A stretch of DNA of 42,830 nt from Oscillospiraceae bacterium (GTDB lineage Bacteria > Bacillota > Clostridia > Oscillospirales > Oscillospiraceae), in contig JAFTMB010000005.1 of the NCBI GenBank assembly GCA_017452605.1, forward strand, positions 1 through 42,830, given 5' to 3'. The translations under genes were made by a program, and so were the position numbers. Shown here piece by piece: positions 13,818 through 22,141 of the stretch; position 1 is the first letter of the stretch, and each line of letters starts with the position of its first letter. Below the pieces are notes generated by a model. That model had not been told where the DNA came from. It did not search any database and was given only the letters and a program-made list of their open reading frames with translations.

Positions 13818-15164
13818 ATGAAGATCAGAAAGCTTTTGGTTGCGCTTCTGGCCATCGCTATGATCGCATCTGTGTGCGTATTCCCCGTAGTGGCAGACGG
13901 CGCCAATAAAAACGTTATCTTTATCTGTGACGATACTTCCAAGGGTGACGGCAGCGGCAGCAGCGCTGAAAACCCCCTGAAGCCCACCACCGGCAACTAC
14001 AATGCCGATGACTCCAAGCCCGACTACGCCAAGGACGCAGCTCTTTATCAGGCATGGAAGAAGCTGAAGGCAGCAGGCGGCGGCACCATCGTTATCTGTG
14101 GTCCCTACACCCTGAACAACGCCAATTGTCAGGAAATCGGCGGCGCCAGCGCTGACTTCAAGATGGGTGCTTCCAACCGTGACCCCAGCATCACCATCAA
14201 CTACACCAGCGTTTGGGACGGCGTTGACTATCGCACCACCAACAACGCTGAGCTGATTATGGACGATAAGTCTCACATCACTTTCCCCACCACTTCTGTT
14301 TTTGAGAATATCACTGTTCGCGCTACTTCCGGTAACAACGGCTACCACACATTCTGCGCAGGCACCTGCCCCATGACCCTGGGCAAGGGCACCAATTTCG
14401 TTCCCGCAGACGAGAGCAACCTGGATACTTATCCTACCATTTTCGGTGGCTTCCGCAGCCAGCCCTCCACCGGCACTGACGGCGACGGCACTATCACTGT
14501 CGACATCGGTAACGAGAACTACATTGGCAACATCTACGGCATGTGTGACGGCGGCAGCGCTACCCACAAGGGCAACGTTACCATCACCATCAAGAGCGGT
14601 AACATCGGCCACATTGCAGGCGACAGCCGCGCCACCGGTCAGGTTCCCCAGAACGGTGACATCGTCATGAATCTGGAAGGCGGCATCTACAGAGGCCAGA
14701 TCGCTGGCGTGAACATCGGCTTCAATGGCAAGTGCGAGAAGAAGATGGTTCAGATCAACATCACCGGCGGTGACTTCGAGAACGCCAGAGGCATTATCCC
14801 CAACACTCCTGTTGCTGATGCTGTTATGCCCGAGATTTTCAATGTTGACTGCTCCGGCGCTCCCATGGAGACCGCAAGACAGGTCAAGAAAAATGTTTCC
14901 TCAGCTGCTAATCTGACTCTACCCGAGGGCTACACCGATGAAGCTCCCGAGGAGTCTACCGGCGCTACTGAGGGTGGCGACAAGAACGACGCTACCGAGG
15001 GCACCAAGGCTCCTGCTAACAACGATAAGCCCAACGACAACAAGCCCGTAGAATCCAACAACTCCTGGATTTACATTGTGATCGCTGTTGTTGCGGTTGC
15101 TGTTGTAGCAGTAGTAGTTGTGATCGTTATCAAGAAGAAGAAAGACGCTCAGGCTGCCGAATAA
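13818..15164 (+). CDS. Surface protein with one beta-helix unit and C-terminal membrane anchor (copy 1)
   Basis: 448 residues with AAGGAGAAGG before the ATG. A signal peptide covers about 1-29. One beta-helix unit (about 30-375) shows the family landmarks: VIFICDDTSKGDGSG, ALYQAWKKL, TIVICGPYTL, INYTSVWDGVDYR, ITFPTTSVFENITV, LGKGTNF, ITVDIGNENYIGNIYG, VTITIKSGNI, MNLEGG and INITGGDFE. A Thr/Asn/Asp/Lys-rich linker follows (about 376-415), then a Val/Ala-rich transmembrane helix (about 417-438) and KKKK. It should therefore be membrane-anchored at its C terminus and span the wall; no LPxTG is present. It is close to the gene at 18029-19342. Enzymatic activity is not suggested by any motif; an adhesive or scaffolding role is inferred. 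Confidence 0.85.
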   Translation: MKIRKLLVALLAIAMIASVCVFPVVADGANKNVIFICDDTSKGDGSGSSAENPLKPTTGNYNADDSKPDYAKDAALYQAWKKLKAAGGGTIVICGPYTLNNANCQEIGGASADFKMGASNRDPSITINYTSVWDGVDYRTTNNAELIMDDKSHITFPTTSVFENITVRATSGNNGYHTFCAGTCPMTLGKGTNFVPADESNLDTYPTIFGGFRSQPSTGTDGDGTITVDIGNENYIGNIYGMCDGGSATHKGNVTITIKSGNIGHIAGDSRATGQVPQNGDIVMNLEGGIYRGQIAGVNIGFNGKCEKKMVQINITGGDFENARGIIPNTPVADAVMPEIFNVDCSGAPMETARQVKKNVSSAANLTLPEGYTDEAPEESTGATEGGDKNDATEGTKAPANNDKPNDNKPVESNNSWIYIVIAVVAVAVVAVVVVIVIKKKKDAQAAE

Positions 15165-15174
15165 TGGACACTCG

Positions 15175-15205
15175 ACCAGCCGGCGGTAACGCCGGCTGGT
15201 TTTTT
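15175..15205 (+). terminator. Intercistronic terminator between beta-helix gene 1 and lipoprotein 2
   Basis: An 11-bp perfect stem ACCAGCCGGCG/CGCCGGCTGGT, a GTAA loop and a T run. No promoter was found between it and the ATG at 15242, so the next two genes probably depend on readthrough, giving them lower expression than the surface protein. Confidence 0.85.
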
Positions 15206-15241
15206 ACAGGCGATGCAAAACGCTTTTACAGAGAAAAGGAC

Positions 15242-16417
15242 ATGAAAATACTTTCTATAGTACTCGTTTTGGCGCTGATTCTTGGCTGCTTTGCAGGCTG
15301 TGCGCCCGCTGCTGAAGATCCCGCTGAGTCTACCGGCTCCGATCAGCAGGAGTCGACCGGGCCGTCGCATACCGACGCGCCGGGGGAGCTTACCATTTCC
15401 GGCAAGGGCGTGAATGTTCGCCAAATGGTGGTTGACTATATGCTGAAAATGGCTAATGTCAAATGGAAAGCTGGCACAACCATTGATTATTCCGAGCATT
15501 CTCCCACTTTGGTCTATAATGCAGGCAAAACCTATCTGGGCGTTGTGTATAACAACAATAAGACAGGTCTGGAGAAATTCTCCAGCGCTTTAGACAGCTC
15601 CGGTACTTATGTTACAGACAATACCAGCTGGGATGATTCCGTAGGCAATTCTTGCGCTACTTCCATCGAACACGCCTGGCAGCAGGTGTGTCCTTCGATT
15701 GAATACGGTTACAGTAGGGACATGATGCCTTATTACGAAGATACCGGTGTTTTGGGCATTGGCAACATCGACTGGTCTACCTACAACGGAAAGAATACCA
15801 ACACCATTCTCAGCGCCCACAGCCGCAAGGATATTATGAATGCTTACGGCGAAACCCATGCAGGCGATTGCCTTGTTCGGTACTGGGACACTGACGGTCA
15901 TGCTATGATGATCACCAGGGAACCAGAGGTATATCGTAATGACGACGGCTCTATAAATATGGTCAACAGCTTTCTGTATGTAACCGACCAGACCAGCACT
16001 ATGAACAATCGCAGGCAGTGTCCTTCTTCCTGGAATGTGGACAGAAAGATGAGATTTGCCGATGTCTGGACTGCCGGTTATCTCCCGGTTACAGCGCCGG
16101 AGCTGCAATCCGGTGTTGCGCCTGATGCTACCTTTGAGCTGAACAATCTTCCAACCCAGGAAGACATGACAAAGGGATTCTTTTCCTGCACTGTCAAAAG
16201 CAATTACTGCATGAACATGGCAAAGATGGAAATCCTGTCCGGCGATGAGGTCATTGTAAGCGCAGAGAAATACCCCTACACAAGAACCTTTTCCTTTAAA
16301 GTTTTGGGTGATGCCGCAGGACTGAATAATCTTCCCTCCGGTGAGTACACCTTGAAGCTATCCGCCGAGGTGGGCATCGGCTCCATCACTCTGGCCCAAA
16401 TTCCGTTTACCAAGTAA
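15242..16417 (+). CDS. Lipoprotein with Cys/His peptidase-like domain (paralogue 2)
   Basis: 391 residues from the ATG at 15242 (GAAAAGGA upstream; a modest ribosome site). The start was chosen because it gives a standard lipoprotein signal ending LGCFAGC, almost identical to the neighbours; an upstream in-frame extension to 15164 would run through the terminator hairpin. A short QESTG linker precedes the domain: DYMLKMANVKW, YNNNKTG, GNSCATSIEHAWQQ (Cys138), DMMPYYEDTGV, GNIDWSTYNGKNTNT and GHAMMITREP (His220); Cys-His spacing is 82. This copy has DTDGHA instead of the GGHA seen in the others, and TDQTSTM instead of the QNN run. The C-terminal Ig-like part ends GEYTLKLSAEVG. It is likely co-transcribed with the next gene. 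Confidence 0.85.
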   Translation: MKILSIVLVLALILGCFAGCAPAAEDPAESTGSDQQESTGPSHTDAPGELTISGKGVNVRQMVVDYMLKMANVKWKAGTTIDYSEHSPTLVYNAGKTYLGVVYNNNKTGLEKFSSALDSSGTYVTDNTSWDDSVGNSCATSIEHAWQQVCPSIEYGYSRDMMPYYEDTGVLGIGNIDWSTYNGKNTNTILSAHSRKDIMNAYGETHAGDCLVRYWDTDGHAMMITREPEVYRNDDGSINMVNSFLYVTDQTSTMNNRRQCPSSWNVDRKMRFADVWTAGYLPVTAPELQSGVAPDATFELNNLPTQEDMTKGFFSCTVKSNYCMNMAKMEILSGDEVIVSAEKYPYTRTFSFKVLGDAAGLNNLPSGEYTLKLSAEVGIGSITLAQIPFTK

Positions 16418-16470
16418 ATCAGCCCTTGATAGGGCATAATCCAACAGAAATGAATTCGGGAGGAAAAAAT

Positions 16471-17745
16471 ATGAAGAAATTATGCGTATTGTTGGCGGTT
16501 TTGATGTTAATCAGCTGCTTTGCAGGTTGCACGCCTGCTGAGAATCCTGACTCGAATGAGTCTACCCAGTCATCTGGCTCGGATCAGCAGCCCGAATCCA
16601 CCGGAGCATCTTCCACGGATAGCCAGGAATCCACCGGAACGTCTTCCACAGATAGCCAGGAATCCACCGGGTCTTCCGATGAAGATGTGACAGATGATGA
16701 CATCCCCGAAGGTGTTCTTGCTATTTCCGGCAAGGGCGTAAATGTTCGCCAGCTGGCGGTTGACTATATGTTAAAAATGGCAAACCTGAAATGGACGGCC
16801 GGCACGACCATTGATTACTCCGGACACTCCCCCAGCCTGGTTTACGAGGAAGGCAAGACGTATGTGGGAATGGTGTATAATAATAACCAAACCGGTCTGG
16901 AAAAATTCTGCAGTTTTTTGGACAGCGACAACGTCAATACATCTAAGGATACCGATTGGAGTACCTCTGTGGGTAATTCCTGCTCTACCTCTATCCGTCA
17001 CGCCTGGCAGCTGATTAGCCCGAGTGTGAATTATGTGACCTGTATTAACATGATACCCGGCTACCAAGATACCGGCGTGGTAGCAGTTGGTGATATTGAT
17101 TGGTCCGCTTACAAAGGCGATGACACAAATAAGGTTCTGAAAAGCCACGATCGCAAGGTAATCATGGAAGCCTATGCTCAGGCCCATGCAGGCGATGCCC
17201 TTGTGCGCTTTTTGCCCAGCGGTGGACATGCTCTGATGATTACCAAGGAACCGGAAGTGCACCGCAATAGCGACGGTTCTGTAAACATTATCAAAAGTTG
17301 TCTGTACCTGACTGATCAGAATAGCCGCATCCACAACCGCCGGGAATACCCCTCCAGCTGGGAAGTGGATAGAAGGGTTTCCTTCTCCGAGGCATATCAG
17401 GAGGGCTATCTGCCTGTCACTTGCGCGGAGCTTGTCAGCGGCGTTGCGCCCAATGCTACCTTTGAATTGGCAAACGAACCCACGGCAGAAGAGCTGGCAC
17501 AGGGATTCCTTCTCTGCACCGTTACCAGCAACTACTGCATGAATGTGGTAAAGCTGGAAATCCTGTCCGGCGAGGAAGTGGTTGCAACTGCATCTGCTTA
17601 CCCCTACGCAAGAAGCCTTGAGTGCTATAAACTGGGTGAGGATGCCGGCCTTAAGGATTTGGCTGCAGGCAACTATACTTTGAAGCTTACCGCCGAGGTG
17701 GGCATCGGAAGCATTACTCTGGCAAATGTAACATTCTCCAAGTAA
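16471..17745 (+). CDS. Lipoprotein with Cys/His peptidase-like domain (paralogue 3)
   Basis: 424 residues from the ATG at 16471 (GGGAGGAAAA 8 bases upstream). The lipoprotein signal ends LISCFAGC. The linker of about 55 residues contains three 11-residue QESTG-containing repeats. The domain carries DYMLKMANLKW, YNNNQTG, GNSCSTSIRHAW (Cys171), GDIDWSAYKGDDTN, GDALVRF, GGHALMITKEP (His253), TDQNSR and YPSSWEVDR, then the Ig-like tail. It differs from its neighbours in NMIPGYQDTGVVAVG (DMMPYY elsewhere), so the DMMPYY segment is not essential in all copies. It is 53 bases after paralogue 2 with no promoter between, so probably one transcript. A terminator follows. Confidence 0.85.
   Translation: MKKLCVLLAVLMLISCFAGCTPAENPDSNESTQSSGSDQQPESTGASSTDSQESTGTSSTDSQESTGSSDEDVTDDDIPEGVLAISGKGVNVRQLAVDYMLKMANLKWTAGTTIDYSGHSPSLVYEEGKTYVGMVYNNNQTGLEKFCSFLDSDNVNTSKDTDWSTSVGNSCSTSIRHAWQLISPSVNYVTCINMIPGYQDTGVVAVGDIDWSAYKGDDTNKVLKSHDRKVIMEAYAQAHAGDALVRFLPSGGHALMITKEPEVHRNSDGSVNIIKSCLYLTDQNSRIHNRREYPSSWEVDRRVSFSEAYQEGYLPVTCAELVSGVAPNATFELANEPTAEELAQGFLLCTVTSNYCMNVVKLEILSGEEVVATASAYPYARSLECYKLGEDAGLKDLAAGNYTLKLTAEVGIGSITLANVTFSK
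16594..16671 (+). repeat. 33-bp tandem repeat in the linker of paralogue 3
   Basis: GAATCCACCGG recurs at 16594, 16627 and 16660 with an exact 33-base period; the units encode an 11-residue QESTG(A/T)SSTDS linker repeat. Differences between copies are few. Confidence 0.8.
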
Positions 17746-17820
17746 TAACTTCTGTGAGAGAATAGGCGAAAGGATACACAATATCCATATTTTCGCCAAA
17801 AATATTAATTTAAGACTGCT

Positions 17821-17863
17821 ATTTCCTCCCCGGAGCAGGAATGTGCCCGGGGAGGAAATTTTT
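17821..17863 (+). terminator. Intrinsic terminator after paralogue 3
   Basis: A 13-bp stem ATTTCCTCCCCGG / CCGGGGAGGAAAT and a T run. It is homologous in place and core sequence to the hairpin at 13614-13651. Confidence 0.88.
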
Positions 17864-17866
17864 GGT

Positions 17867-17919
17867 AATGCGAATTGCACAAAAAGGGTGGGTTAGTTTT
17901 TGTTCAGCATATACAAAAC
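17867..17919 (+). repeat. 53-bp element upstream of a beta-helix gene (copy 2)
   Basis: Copy of the element at 13654-13706: it begins AATGCGA and ends TTCAGCATATACAAAAC, with scattered substitutions between. It lies 24 bases before the -35 box of the next promoter, as copy 1 does (23 bases). Confidence 0.7.
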
Positions 17920-17942
17920 AATCTTTGAAGAATACGCGTTGA

Positions 17943-17971
17943 TTGACATTGTGGTAAATAGAGGATATAAT
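17943..17971 (+). promoter_or_regulatory. Consensus promoter for the 437-residue beta-helix protein
   Basis: TTGACA at 17943-17948, a 17-base spacer and TATAAT at 17966-17971. The 5' leader is clearly related to that of the gene at 13818. Confidence 0.9.
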
Positions 17972-18028
17972 AAAAGCGGCCTATGACTGTAAGAAAAAGG
18001 CAATTCAAATTATAAGGAGAAGGACAAA

Positions 18029-19342
18029 ATGAAGATCAAAAAGTTAGTAATTTCCCTTCTGGCGCTGGCGATGATTGCATCCTTGTGTGCAGTTTCCGTC
18101 ATGGCTGACGGCGCCAACGACAACGTTATTTTCATCTGCGACAACGCGCAGGGCGATGGCAGCAGCGCTGACAGCCCCCTGAAGCCCACCACCGGCAACT
18201 ACGATACTTCTGTAACGAATGCCGACAAGTTTAAGGATGCAGCTCTGTATCAGGCTTGGGAAAAGCTGATGGCTAAGGGCGGCGGCACCATCGTTATCTG
18301 CGGTCCCTACACTCTGGATGACTCCAACTGCAGACCCGTTGGTAAGGCAAGCTGTGACTTCATCATGGATGCCACCCTGTACAAGCCCGACATCACCATT
18401 ACTTACACCAGCGTTTGGGACGGCGTTGACTACCGTACTACCAACAATGCTGAGCTGGTCATGGCTGGCAAGTCCCACCTGACTTTCCCCACCGGCACCG
18501 TGATTCAGGATCTGACTGTTCGCGCAACCAATGAGAACCCCGATCACTTCCTTTGCGGCGGCGTTAACCCCCTGACCCTGAGCAAGGGCACCAACTTCAT
18601 TCCCTTTGAAGAGGGCAACCCCGATGCATATCCCATTGTTGTTGGCGCTTTCCGTAACAACAACGTTGGTATCAAGGAAGGCGACACCAATATTCTGATT
18701 GACATTGGCGATGAGAATACCATCGGTAAGGTCTTCGGCTCTTGCAACGGCGGTAACGGCAAGCACAGCGGTAACATGAATATCACCATTAAGAGTGGTA
18801 ATATCGACGGCGTTTACGGCGACAGCCGTTGCGTCAGCCAGGTTCCCATCATGGGCGATGTTAACATCAACCTGGAAGGCGGCAGCTACAGAGGCCTGGT
18901 TGCCGGCGTTAACGTTGGCTTTGCAGGTAAGTGCGACAAGGTCGTCAACTTGAAGGTTACCGGCGGTAACTTCGAAAACTGCCTGGGCGTTCAGGCTTAC
19001 ACCAGCACTGCTGACGCTGTTATGCCCGAAGTTTTCAATGTTGACTGCTCCGGCGCTCCCATGGAGACTGCAAATCAGATCAAGAACGTAGTAGACTTCA
19101 CTGCTAATCTGATCATGCCTGACAGCTCCAACCAGGGCAACGATGATCCCGCTACCGGCGATCCCGAGCCTTCCCAGGACGCTACCGAAGGCAATTCCAA
19201 CGAGGAAAGCAAGGCTCCCGCAACCGACAAGCCCGCAACCGATAAGCCCGCTTCCAACAACACCTGGATTTACATTGTTGCTGCTGTTGCAGTAGTAGCA
19301 GTTGTGGTTGTTGTGATCGTGGTTATCAAGAAGAAGAAATAA
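18029..19342 (+). CDS. Surface protein with one beta-helix unit and C-terminal membrane anchor (copy 2)
   Basis: 437 residues; AAGGAGAAGG precedes the ATG. The layout is the same as the protein at 13818-15164: signal peptide (about 1-28), one beta-helix unit (about 29-370), a Pro/Asp/Asn/Lys linker with ATDKPATDKP, a transmembrane helix (about 412-433) and a terminal KKKK. Family landmarks include ALYQAWEKL, TIVICGPYTL, ITYTSVWDGVDYR, LTFPTGTV, LSKGTNF, DIGDENTIGKVFG, MNITIKSGNI and FNVDCSGAPMETA, the last also in copy 1. Strong similarity with copy 1 in signal, unit and anchor shows duplication followed by divergence. It is followed by a perfect hairpin without a T run and then three peptidase-like genes, which are probably read from this promoter. 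Confidence 0.85.
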   Translation: MKIKKLVISLLALAMIASLCAVSVMADGANDNVIFICDNAQGDGSSADSPLKPTTGNYDTSVTNADKFKDAALYQAWEKLMAKGGGTIVICGPYTLDDSNCRPVGKASCDFIMDATLYKPDITITYTSVWDGVDYRTTNNAELVMAGKSHLTFPTGTVIQDLTVRATNENPDHFLCGGVNPLTLSKGTNFIPFEEGNPDAYPIVVGAFRNNNVGIKEGDTNILIDIGDENTIGKVFGSCNGGNGKHSGNMNITIKSGNIDGVYGDSRCVSQVPIMGDVNINLEGGSYRGLVAGVNVGFAGKCDKVVNLKVTGGNFENCLGVQAYTSTADAVMPEVFNVDCSGAPMETANQIKNVVDFTANLIMPDSSNQGNDDPATGDPEPSQDATEGNSNEESKAPATDKPATDKPASNNTWIYIVAAVAVVAVVVVVIVVIKKKK

Positions 19343-19352
19343 GTTTACACAT

Positions 19353-19380
19353 AACCAGCCGGTGGAAACACCGGCTGGTT
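19353..19380 (+). other. Intercistronic 12-bp hairpin with GAAA loop, no T run
   Basis: AACCAGCCGGTG and its perfect complement close a GAAA (GNRA-type) tetraloop. It matches the place and core sequence of the terminator at 15175-15205 but is followed by AGAGTG instead of a T run, so it is unlikely to terminate. It could act as an mRNA 3'-end stabiliser or processing site that sets the ratio between the surface protein and the downstream lipoproteins. Confidence 0.75.
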
Positions 19381-19444
19381 AGAGTGTTGTCCGGACGAAT
19401 CAGAACGCGCGCCGGTCATTTTTAGTTTATTCGCGGAGGAAAAC

Positions 19445-20575
19445 ATGAAAAAGATTAGCTTTGCATTAGCTGTTGTATTGCTGTTAAGTTGCCTGGCAGG
19501 CTGCGAGTCTGAAAAGACCGTAAATCCTGCAGAGCAGGGAACTTTGACTATTTCCGGCGAAGGCGTTAATGTTCGTCAGGTAGCAGTTGACTACATGAAG
19601 GCTATGGCCAATATTAAGTGGACTGCCGGCATTGAGCTGGATTACTCCACCAAGGGCGCAGCCAGTTTGATTTACAAGCCCGGTGAAACCTACCTGGGCA
19701 TGGTGTATAACAACAATGCCACCGGCATGGAAAAATTTCAGAGCGTTCTGGATGCAGACAATAAGCATATCGGAACTGTCGCCACCTGGAACTATGCCCC
19801 CGGCAATTCCTGCGCCACTTCCATTGAGCATGCCTGGCAGCAGGTGTGTCCCGGCGTCGAGTATCAGTATAGTGTCGATATGATGCCCTACTATGAAGAT
19901 ACCGGCGTCTTGGCAGTTGGTGATATTGATTGGTCCGTCTATAACGGAAAGAATACCAATACCATTGTCAGCAAGCATGACCGTCAAGTGATTTTTGAAG
20001 CCTATGCCAAGGCTCTGCCCGGCGATGCCCTTGTGCGGTATCTGGATACCGGCGGACACGCTTTGATGGTTACCAAAGAACCTGTTGTTGCCCGTAACGA
20101 TGACGGCTCTATCAACATGTCTAACAGCTATGTGTATCTGACCGATCAGAACAACCGTCTGCATACCCGCCGTGAGTATCCCTCCAGCTGGGAAGTGGAC
20201 CGGGAAGTTTCTTTTTCCGATGCTCTGGCTGACGGCTATCTTCCTGTTACCTGCGCCGAGCTGGTCAGCGGCGTAGCTCCTGACGCTACCTTTGAGGTGG
20301 CTAATTACCCCAAGGCAGAGGATCTTGCCAAGGGCAATGTGACCGGAAATGTAAAGTGCAATTACTGCATCAATGTCATTACCATGGAGGTTTTCTCCGG
20401 TGACGAGCTGGTTGCCAGCGCTGTGGACTATCCTTACGCCAGAACCTTTGGCTATAAGGAACTGGGCAAGGATCTGGGCCTTAAGGATCTGGCTTCTGGC
20501 AAATATACTTTGAAAATTACCGCAGAGGTGGGTTTTGGATCCATTACTCTGGTGAATATGGACTTTAGTAAATAA
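19445..20575 (+). CDS. Lipoprotein with Cys/His peptidase-like domain (paralogue 4)
   Basis: 376 residues with GCGGAGG 5-6 bases before the ATG. The lipoprotein signal ends LLSCLAGC, the most canonical lipobox of the set. The linker is very short (about 20 residues), unlike the QESTG-rich neighbours, so the domain sits close to the membrane. Conserved segments: DYMKAMANIKW, YNNNATG, GNSCATSIEHAWQQ (Cys123), DMMPYYEDTGVLAVG, GDALVRYLDTGGHALMVTKEP in two adjoining motifs (His205), TDQNNR, REYPSSWEVDR and GYLPVTCAEL; then the Ig-like tail ending GKYTLKITAEVG. Cys-His spacing is 82. No promoter was seen after the hairpin at 19353-19380, so expression is expected from the beta-helix promoter. Confidence 0.85.
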   Translation: MKKISFALAVVLLLSCLAGCESEKTVNPAEQGTLTISGEGVNVRQVAVDYMKAMANIKWTAGIELDYSTKGAASLIYKPGETYLGMVYNNNATGMEKFQSVLDADNKHIGTVATWNYAPGNSCATSIEHAWQQVCPGVEYQYSVDMMPYYEDTGVLAVGDIDWSVYNGKNTNTIVSKHDRQVIFEAYAKALPGDALVRYLDTGGHALMVTKEPVVARNDDGSINMSNSYVYLTDQNNRLHTRREYPSSWEVDREVSFSDALADGYLPVTCAELVSGVAPDATFEVANYPKAEDLAKGNVTGNVKCNYCINVITMEVFSGDELVASAVDYPYARTFGYKELGKDLGLKDLASGKYTLKITAEVGFGSITLVNMDFSK

Positions 20576-20617
20576 TCGTTCGTAATATAGATACTTGCTC
20601 TCGATGAGGAATTTTTT

Positions 20618-22105
20618 ATGAAAAAGATAGTATGGATATTGGTTTGTGTTTGCCTTTTGGTGAGCATGTTTGGCTGCGCCCCCAGTGAAAACCCGGATCA
20701 AACGCCCGGTACCGGGGAATCAACGGATTCTCTGCTGCAAAGCACCCCCTCCACCGGGGGAGAGACCCAGGCTCCTACGGATCAGGTAACTCCGGATAAT
20801 AATCAGCCTACGGAAACCCAGAATTCCGATGTTCAAACTCCGGTAACAGCCCCCGTTGTTACCAATCCAGCGGAGACCCAGCCTGTTGTGACCCAGCCTG
20901 CGCCCACGGTTTCCACACAGCCGATGCCGACAACACAGCCGACTCGTCCGACTCCGACTACGCAGCCGACCCAGGCCACTCAGGCGACTCAGCCCACCGT
21001 TCGGCCTACCCAGGCCACAACGGCTCCGACCACCCAGGCCACTCAGGCAACCCAGCCCTCTCAGCCGGTGAAGCAGTATATCACCAGCGATGAGGTGAAT
21101 CTGCGGCAGATGGTTGTGGACTATATGTACGCCATGGCAAATATCAAGTGGAAGGCCGTCACCACCATAGATTACTCCAAGAAGGGCGCATCCAGCCTGA
21201 AATACGAGTCCGGAAAGACCTATCTCGGCATTGCTTACAATAACAACAAGACTGGTCTGGAGATGTTTGCCAGCACCATCGACAGCGCGCTTGTGTTTAA
21301 TCCCTCTACTACCGATTGGGATAAAATGCCCGGCAACTCCTGCGCTACTTCTATTGAGCATGCATGGCAGCAGGTCAGCCCCACCGTGGAATATGGCTGG
21401 AGCTACGATATGATGCCCTATTTCTCCTATTCCGGTGTTGTGGCGATCGGCGATATTGACTGGTCTATTTACAACGGAAAGCATACTGCCACCATTATCG
21501 ACCACACACCCGAGCAGGTTGTATATGAGGCTTACGCATTGATGCTTCCGGCGGACTGTCTGGTGCGGTATTTGGATACCGGCGGACATGCGCTGATGGT
21601 TACCAAAAATACCATCGTTGCCCGCAAGCCCGACGGCACCATTGATCCGGAAAACAGCTTCCTGTACCTGACGGATCAGAATAACTACTTAAACAATAAG
21701 CGGGAATATCCCTCTTCCTGGACGCTGGACAGAAAAGTGTCCTTTAAGTCTTGCCGGGAGGATTTGTATCTGCCGGTTACCATTGCAGAGCTGCGTGACG
21801 GCAAAACACTTATTCCTACCGCTTCTATAACCAGCGGACTGCGTCCTACCACCCTGGCGAAAAATGTCTGCTCCGGCAATGTCACTGCCAACTACTGCAT
21901 GAATGAGATTCGGGTAGAGGTGTATCGCGACGGCACGCTGGTTCGCAATGTCAGCGACTACCCCTATACAAAGACTTACTCTCTGGGCACACTGAACGAC
22001 GCCGTGAATTTGGCCGGTTTAGGTTCCGGAGCATTCCGGGTGAAGGTGATCGCGGAGTTTGGCCTGGGAACAGTTGTCTGTGGAGACGTATCCTTTACCA
22101 AGTAA
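20618..22105 (+). CDS. Lipoprotein with Cys/His peptidase-like domain and long Thr/Pro/Gln linker (paralogue 5)
   Basis: 495 residues; GAGGAA precedes the ATG and the gene starts 42 bases after paralogue 4. The signal ends LVSMFGC. Residues about 22-150 form a long Thr/Pro/Gln-rich, low-complexity linker (TQPTQATQATQPT-like), long enough to carry the domain through or beyond the cell wall. The conserved domain has DYMYAMANIKW, YNNNKTG, GNSCATSIEHAWQQ (Cys242), DMMPYFSYSGVVAIG, GDIDWSIYNGKHT, LDTGGHALMVTKN (His324), TDQNNY and YPSSW. It ends with the Ig-like segment (ANYCMNEIRVEVYRDG). Cys-His spacing is again 82. The long linker versus the very short one in paralogue 4 suggests the copies work at different distances from the membrane. 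Confidence 0.85.
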   Translation: MKKIVWILVCVCLLVSMFGCAPSENPDQTPGTGESTDSLLQSTPSTGGETQAPTDQVTPDNNQPTETQNSDVQTPVTAPVVTNPAETQPVVTQPAPTVSTQPMPTTQPTRPTPTTQPTQATQATQPTVRPTQATTAPTTQATQATQPSQPVKQYITSDEVNLRQMVVDYMYAMANIKWKAVTTIDYSKKGASSLKYESGKTYLGIAYNNNKTGLEMFASTIDSALVFNPSTTDWDKMPGNSCATSIEHAWQQVSPTVEYGWSYDMMPYFSYSGVVAIGDIDWSIYNGKHTATIIDHTPEQVVYEAYALMLPADCLVRYLDTGGHALMVTKNTIVARKPDGTIDPENSFLYLTDQNNYLNNKREYPSSWTLDRKVSFKSCREDLYLPVTIAELRDGKTLIPTASITSGLRPTTLAKNVCSGNVTANYCMNEIRVEVYRDGTLVRNVSDYPYTKTYSLGTLNDAVNLAGLGSGAFRVKVIAEFGLGTVVCGDVSFTK

Positions 22106-22141
22106 TTACAACAAGCCGTTAAGGCAGAATGGAGATTCATC

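Noticed and set aside
15164-15241. N-terminal extension of the lipoprotein at 15242 to 15164.
   Set aside because: It would translate through the terminator hairpin and bury the lipoprotein signal behind 26 extra residues; paralogues all start directly at the signal.
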